Assembly (NCBI GenBank): GCA_016926135.1
Contig: JAFGPH010000371.1
Span: forward strand, 1 to 9,603
From: Deltaproteobacteria bacterium
GTDB lineage: Bacteria > Desulfobacterota > DSM-4660 > Desulfatiglandales > HGW-15
DNA length: 9,603 nucleotides
Reading direction: 5' to 3'
Position 1 is the first letter of the stretch; the number at the start of each line of letters is the position of its first letter. Positions 6,317-9,603 of this stretch are shown in pieces. The notes under the pieces are model-generated. The model had not been told where the DNA came from and made no database searches. It saw nothing but the letters and a program-made list of their open reading frames with translations. The position numbers and the translations under genes are program-made.

Positions 6317-6343
6317 ATTAGACCACATTTCGCGCGTTGTCAA
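6317..6343 (-). promoter_or_regulatory. Sigma-70-like promoter for the small cysteine-rich gene
   Basis: On the minus strand TTGACA (6343-6338, full consensus) is followed after 15 bases by TCTAAT (6322-6317, five of six). The spacing is a little short. Transcription would start near 6310, giving a leader of about 30 bases. It stands back to back with a weaker plus-strand promoter at 6361. Confidence 0.45.
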
Positions 6344-6360
6344 AGGGTCGGCATTTCATC

Positions 6361-6390
6361 TTGACCTGGGGCGGCGAAACGGAATATCTG
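6361..6390 (+). promoter_or_regulatory. Possible sigma-70 promoter for the protease gene
   Basis: TTGACC (6361-6366) and TATCTG (6385-6390) are 18 bases apart. The -35 box is good and the -10 box weak. If used, transcription begins near 6397. This would rule out the TTG at 6337 as the protease start and favour a start at 6439 or 6466. Confidence 0.3.
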
Positions 6391-6465
6391 AAAAGGAGGG
6401 GGAGATTGCGGTCTGGAAACCCAAGCGACAAGGCCCAAATGACACTTCGAAATCAAGGCCCTTTT

Positions 6466-7443
6466 ATGCCTTTTCCTCTCTCTTCTGCCGCTTGCCGGAG
6501 ACGGGTGGCCGTGCTCGTGATGAGCCTGCTCTCGCTTGCGGCCCTCTGGCAAACCGCCCACGCTGGCTGGTCGATTTCCAGAATCGTGGAGCACGGCACA
6601 CCTTCGGTGGTGCGCGTCGTTGTCCTGGACAAGCGGGGGCACCCCATCTCATCCGGTACCGGTTTTTTCATGGGGGCGAAGGGAGAGGTGGCTACGGCGT
6701 ACCATCTCTTCGAGGGCGCTGCCGGGGCGCGGATAGAGACCGCCGACGGAGAGCGCGCAGAGGTGATCGAGGCGGCCGGGCACGACCCCAGGAGGGACAT
6801 CCTTGTGGCCAGAACCACCCTCAGGAAGACCCGGCCTCTCACCCTCGGGGATTCCAGCACCGCATATCCAGGTGAGGATGTCCTTGTGCTGGGAAGAAGT
6901 GCCGATGGGAGGCAAAAGGTCTCCTCGGGAACCATTGCGGGTATCTGCACGCCGGGCGATATCCGGATCTTCCAGATGACGGCCCCCATTCTGGCCGGCT
7001 GGAGCGGCGCTCCCGTATTCAACACGTCCGGGCAAGTCATCGGAATCGGAGTGGCCTTTCTGGAGTTGGGTCAAGACCTCAGCTTTGCCATCCCCGCCCG
7101 CTACCTCAGCGAAATCCGGCCCGTCTCATTGAGGCTGGATGCCCTCCCGCAGATGACGTCCAGACTCCAGGCCGCAATGAGAGGGGGAAACCTGATCGAG
7201 CTGACGCTCAAGGACCAACAGGACTGTCCGAAGGATCCTGCGCATGGCAGGATTTCCAGTGACGAGAGCGCACGCTTCCCGACAGAACGGACCGGTGAGA
7301 TGGGACCGGGGCGACTGGTTCTGAAAAACGGCAAGAAACTCGACTATGAAAAGGCATGGCGCGATGGGGATAAGGTCTTCATCGTGCTCCAGGGCAAGAA
7401 ATTCGCCGTGGGATACCCTTTGGACCAGGTATTGTGGTGGTGA
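6466..7443 (+). CDS. Exported trypsin-like (S1/HtrA-type) serine protease
   Basis: From ATG 6466 the product is 325 residues. It begins with a signal peptide: SSAACRRR, then VAVLVMSLLSLAALW, and a likely cleavage after AHA at residue 33. The frame stays open back to 6337, with TTG 6406 (after GGAGG) and ATG 6439 as other starts; I chose 6466 because it gives a normal-length signal and has AAGG seven bases ahead. The trypsin triad is complete: His80 in TAYHLF, Asp111 in PRRDILVA and Ser180 in GWSGAPVF. The oxyanion motif is GWSGAP instead of the usual GNSGGP. There is no PDZ domain. The end (about residues 283-322), with LVLKNGKKLDYEKAW and FAVGYPLDQV, looks like a small beta domain found after such proteases. 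It should act in the periplasm, perhaps in envelope protein quality control; the substrate is unknown. It is a single gene, convergent with glgB. Confidence 0.85.
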   Translation: MPFPLSSAACRRRVAVLVMSLLSLAALWQTAHAGWSISRIVEHGTPSVVRVVVLDKRGHPISSGTGFFMGAKGEVATAYHLFEGAAGARIETADGERAEVIEAAGHDPRRDILVARTTLRKTRPLTLGDSSTAYPGEDVLVLGRSADGRQKVSSGTIAGICTPGDIRIFQMTAPILAGWSGAPVFNTSGQVIGIGVAFLELGQDLSFAIPARYLSEIRPVSLRLDALPQMTSRLQAAMRGGNLIELTLKDQQDCPKDPAHGRISSDESARFPTERTGEMGPGRLVLKNGKKLDYEKAWRDGDKVFIVLQGKKFAVGYPLDQVLWW

Positions 7444-7459
7444 TGGATGAGGTTCTTCA

Positions 7460-7494
7460 ATCGAAGTCCGCAGGGTGAATATCCGCACTTCGAT
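7460..7494. repeat. Inverted repeat between convergent genes
   Basis: ATCGAAGT (7460-7467) and ACTTCGAT (7487-7494) are perfect complements separated by 19 bases, in the 59-base gap between the protease and glgB stops. Its place suits a two-way transcript end, but neither side has a T run, so it is at best a weak terminator. Confidence 0.4.
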
Positions 7495-7502
7495 GCACGG
7501 CG

Positions 7503-9413
7503 TTATCGTTTCAGGAAGACCACTCCCAGAGGGGGCAGGGTCAGGATAAGCGAAAAGGGCAGCCCGTGAAAGGGGATGGGAGAAGCCTCGACGCCGCCCA
7601 TGTTCCCCTGGCCGCTGCCCCCGTAGTCAGGGGCGTCGCTGTTGAGGACTTCGCGCCAGAAGCCGCCACCCGGAACCCCCACGCGGTAGTTGTGCCGGGG
7701 CACAGGGGTGAAATTGCATCCCACAATAATCACATCATCATGGCTCTCCCCCCTTCGCAGCAGGGTGAGGATACTCTGCTGAGAGTCGTTGCAGTCGATC
7801 CACTCGAACCCGGACGGATCGAAGTCCCGCTCATGAAGGGCCCTCTCGCTGCGATAGAAACGGTTTAGATCCCCTACCCATCGTTGCAGGCCGCCATGGG
7901 AAGGGTTGTCCTGGAGATGCCAGTCCAGGCTCTTCTCGTGATACCACTCGTCCCACTGACCGAATTCCCCGCCCATGAAGAGCAGCTTCTTCCCGGGCTG
8001 GGCATACATGTAACCGAAAAGGAGCCGGAGGTTGGCGAATTTCTGCCAATCGTCGCCCGGCATCTTCCTGAGCAGCGCCCCTTTGCCGTAGACCACCTCG
8101 TCGTGGGAGAGAGGGAGGATGAAATTCTCGTGAAAGGCATAGAGCATCCGGAAGGTAAGCTTGTCGTGGTGAAACTTCCGATGGATCGAATCCCTGGACA
8201 TGTAGTCCAGGGTATCATGCATCCATCCCATGTCCCATTTCATGCCGAATCCCAAGCCCCCCACATAGGTAGGCCGAGACACCATGGGCCAGGACGTAGA
8301 TTCCTCGGCAACGGTCTGCACGTCCGGATATCTCCTGTACACCTCTTCATTGAGTCGACGCAGAAAGGAAATGGCCTCCAGGTTCTCCTTTCCCCCGAAC
8401 TTATTGGGAATCCAATCCCCCTCCTTGCGGGCGTAGTCCAGATAGAGCATGGAAGCGACGGCATCCACACGGAGCCCGTCGGCATGGTACTTCTCCATCC
8501 AGAAAAGGCCACTGCTCATCAGAAAACTCCGCACCTCATTGCGGGCGTAGTTGAAAATGTAGCTGTCCCAGTCGGGATGGATCCCCTGACGGGGGTCCGC
8601 ATGCTCGTAAAGGTGGGTGCCGTCAAAATAGCCGAGGCCGTGTCCGTCCGTGGGGAAGTGGGACGGGACCCAGTCCAGGATCACACCGATCCCGTTGCGG
8701 TGCAGGCAGTCGATGAGGTACATCAGATCCTGCGGCTTTCCGTATCGACTCGTAGGAGCAAAGTATCCCAGGCTCTGATATCCCCAGGATCCATAAAAAG
8801 GATGCTCCATGACAGGCAGGAACTCCACATGGGTGAATCCCATTCGGGTGACGTGCTCTGTCAGTTGGGAGGCCAGCTCACGATAGGAGAGGAACCGGTT
8901 CCCCTCTTCGGGCATACGTCTCCAGGAACCCAGATGCACCTCGTAGATGGACATGGGAGAGGTGATTCGATTTTTATCCCCCCGTACCGACATCCACTCC
9001 TGATCCCCCCAGTCATACACCAGGTCCCACACGGTTGAGCCGGTTCGAGGGGGCGTCTCACTGCAGATGGCAAAAGGATCCGCCTTGTCCTCCCGGTAGC
9101 CGAGATACCTGGAATAGACATGGTACTTATAGCAGGTTCCCTTTCCGACGCCGGGAATGAAGCCCTCCCAGATGCCCGACCGCCCTCTGGATCGCAGAGG
9201 GTGGGAGGCCTTGTCCCATCCGTTGAAGTCGCCCATGACTGCAATCCCCTCCGCATCCGGGGCCCAAACCGCAAAATAGGTTCCCTCGGTGCCTGCATGA
9301 TCCATGGGGTGACTGCCCAATTTCTTGTAGAGCTGAAAATGGGATCCCTCGTTGAAGAGGTAGAGGTCGTCCTCTGTAAGCAGGGAGCAATCATAAAGAA
9401 CCGGTTCGTCCAT
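7503..9413 (-). CDS. glgB: 1,4-alpha-glucan (glycogen) branching enzyme
   Basis: GH13 branching enzyme that cuts alpha-1,4-glucan chains and rejoins them through alpha-1,6 bonds in glycogen synthesis. Start is ATG 9413: AGAAAGGAGG (9429-9420) sits six bases ahead. The frame could open at ATG 9440, but that codon overlaps the -10 box. The product is 636 residues. In order: a short lead-in ([18 protein letters not shown]), a CBM48 domain from about 43 ([23 protein letters not shown], split as [11 protein letters not shown] and [11 protein letters not shown]), the TIM barrel with YEVHLGSW (157-164), DGLRVDA with nucleophile Asp317, AEEST with the acid/base at Glu370 or Glu371, and LSHDEV with Asp438, then a C-terminal beta domain. 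It lacks the extra N-terminal domain of the 728-residue E. coli enzyme. No other glycogen gene is nearby, and it has its own promoter. Confidence 0.96.
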   Translation of the reverse strand: MDEPVLYDCSLLTEDDLYLFNEGSHFQLYKKLGSHPMDHAGTEGTYFAVWAPDAEGIAVMGDFNGWDKASHPLRSRGRSGIWEGFIPGVGKGTCYKYHVYSRYLGYREDKADPFAICSETPPRTGSTVWDLVYDWGDQEWMSVRGDKNRITSPMSIYEVHLGSWRRMPEEGNRFLSYRELASQLTEHVTRMGFTHVEFLPVMEHPFYGSWGYQSLGYFAPTSRYGKPQDLMYLIDCLHRNGIGVILDWVPSHFPTDGHGLGYFDGTHLYEHADPRQGIHPDWDSYIFNYARNEVRSFLMSSGLFWMEKYHADGLRVDAVASMLYLDYARKEGDWIPNKFGGKENLEAISFLRRLNEEVYRRYPDVQTVAEESTSWPMVSRPTYVGGLGFGMKWDMGWMHDTLDYMSRDSIHRKFHHDKLTFRMLYAFHENFILPLSHDEVVYGKGALLRKMPGDDWQKFANLRLLFGYMYAQPGKKLLFMGGEFGQWDEWYHEKSLDWHLQDNPSHGGLQRWVGDLNRFYRSERALHERDFDPSGFEWIDCNDSQQSILTLLRRGESHDDVIIVGCNFTPVPRHNYRVGVPGGGFWREVLNSDAPDYGGSGQGNMGGVEASPIPFHGLPFSLILTLPPLGVVFLKR

Positions 9414-9438
9414 GCTGAACCTCCTTTCTGTGGTTCCC

Positions 9439-9467
9439 ATACTAATCTATTTGAAATGATTCGTCAA
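9439..9467 (-). promoter_or_regulatory. glgB: Sigma-70 promoter of glgB
   Basis: On the minus strand TTGACG (9467-9462) and TAGTAT (9444-9439) are 17 bases apart: five of six -35 and four of six -10 bases. Transcription would begin near 9432, giving a leader of about 19 bases that holds the strong Shine-Dalgarno at 9429-9420. Confidence 0.6.
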
Positions 9468-9513
9468 TCAAAGGCTCAGTGCGAGACAGAACACGCTGAG
9501 AGCCTGTAACAGA

Positions 9514-9531
9514 ATAAGTTGTGCAACTTAT
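9514..9531. repeat. Perfect palindrome upstream of glgB
   Basis: ATAAGTTG (9514-9521) and CAACTTAT (9524-9531) flank a two-base centre. The arms are AT-rich and tight enough to be a dimeric repressor or activator site. It lies about 47 bases upstream of the glgB -35 box, a possible activator position, but may equally belong to the adjoining repeat or to a gene beyond the right edge. Confidence 0.4.
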
Positions 9532-9542
9532 CCCCACGTTCC

Positions 9543-9603
9543 GTTCATGCTGAGGTATCGAAGCATGAACAGGGGCGTTCTCCCTTCGATACCTCAGGGC
9601 GAA
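9543..9603. repeat. Pair of palindromic dispersed repeat units, cut by the window edge
   Basis: Unit one has arms GTTCATGC (9543-9550) and GCATGAAC (9563-9570) around TGAGGTATCGAA. Unit two has arms GTTCTCCC (9576-9583... starting at 9577) and GGGCGAA, running off the edge, around TTCGATACCTCA. The loop of unit two is the reverse complement of the loop of unit one, so the two units also pair with each other over 13 bases (9551-9563 with 9584-9596). Repeats of the form CTGAG...TCGAAG are common between genes of many proteobacteria. Confidence 0.65.

Noticed and set aside
6337..6465. Protease start at TTG 6337 with a 129-base extension
   Set aside because: The extra residues would put a long non-membrane stretch before the signal peptide, and the TTG lies over the divergent promoter with no ribosome site.
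7884..9038. 384-codon plus-strand open frame
   Set aside because: Antisense to glgB, which has complete GH13 motifs; no independent motif or ribosome site.

Overview
This 9.6 kb stretch of fairly GC-rich bacterial DNA is best read as a Gram-negative, Desulfobacterota/Deltaproteobacteria-like chromosome. That guess rests on gene content, not on a marker gene: a -24/-12 (sigma-54) promoter, an Hanks-type kinase fused to HDOD and GAF domains, a small CxxC/TWD/GCRA cysteine protein, an integron-type integrase remnant, and two kinds of short intergenic palindromic repeat. Both edges look multi-copy. The left edge holds an rRNA-leader antitermination site and the right edge a dispersed palindromic repeat, so the window may be a whole contig broken at repeats.

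Layout. 1-180: a boxB-like hairpin and boxA of an rRNA operon running leftwards out of the window, and a near-consensus sigma-70 promoter facing right. 188-520: a tyrosine recombinase (integron-type) cut short after about 77 residues. 521-952: decayed DNA with a minus-strand gene fragment and a C-rich palindromic repeat. 953-2899 (minus): a DinG/YoaA-type Fe-S helicase. 2900-3243: a regulatory region with two GCCTG-type palindromes, a ten-C run and a sigma-54 promoter. 3244-5924: a two-gene unit of a small excisionase-type HTH protein and a Ser/Thr kinase-HDOD-GAF protein, ended by an intrinsic terminator at 6072-6092. 6067-6279 (minus): a 70-residue cysteine-rich protein whose 3' end contains that terminator. 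6466-7443: an exported trypsin-like protease. 7503-9413 (minus): glycogen branching enzyme GlgB with a clear promoter and Shine-Dalgarno. 9514-9603: palindromes and repeats.

The centre of interest is the sigma-54-driven HTH plus kinase-HDOD-GAF pair. It looks like a signalling module in which a kinase with an unusual catalytic loop (HRDIG in place of HRDxK) is joined to an HDOD output or scaffold domain and a GAF sensor. The other intact genes (DNA repair helicase, periplasmic protease, glycogen synthesis) look like ordinary, separately transcribed chromosomal genes. No tRNA, CRISPR array, intact mobile element or complete rRNA gene is visible.
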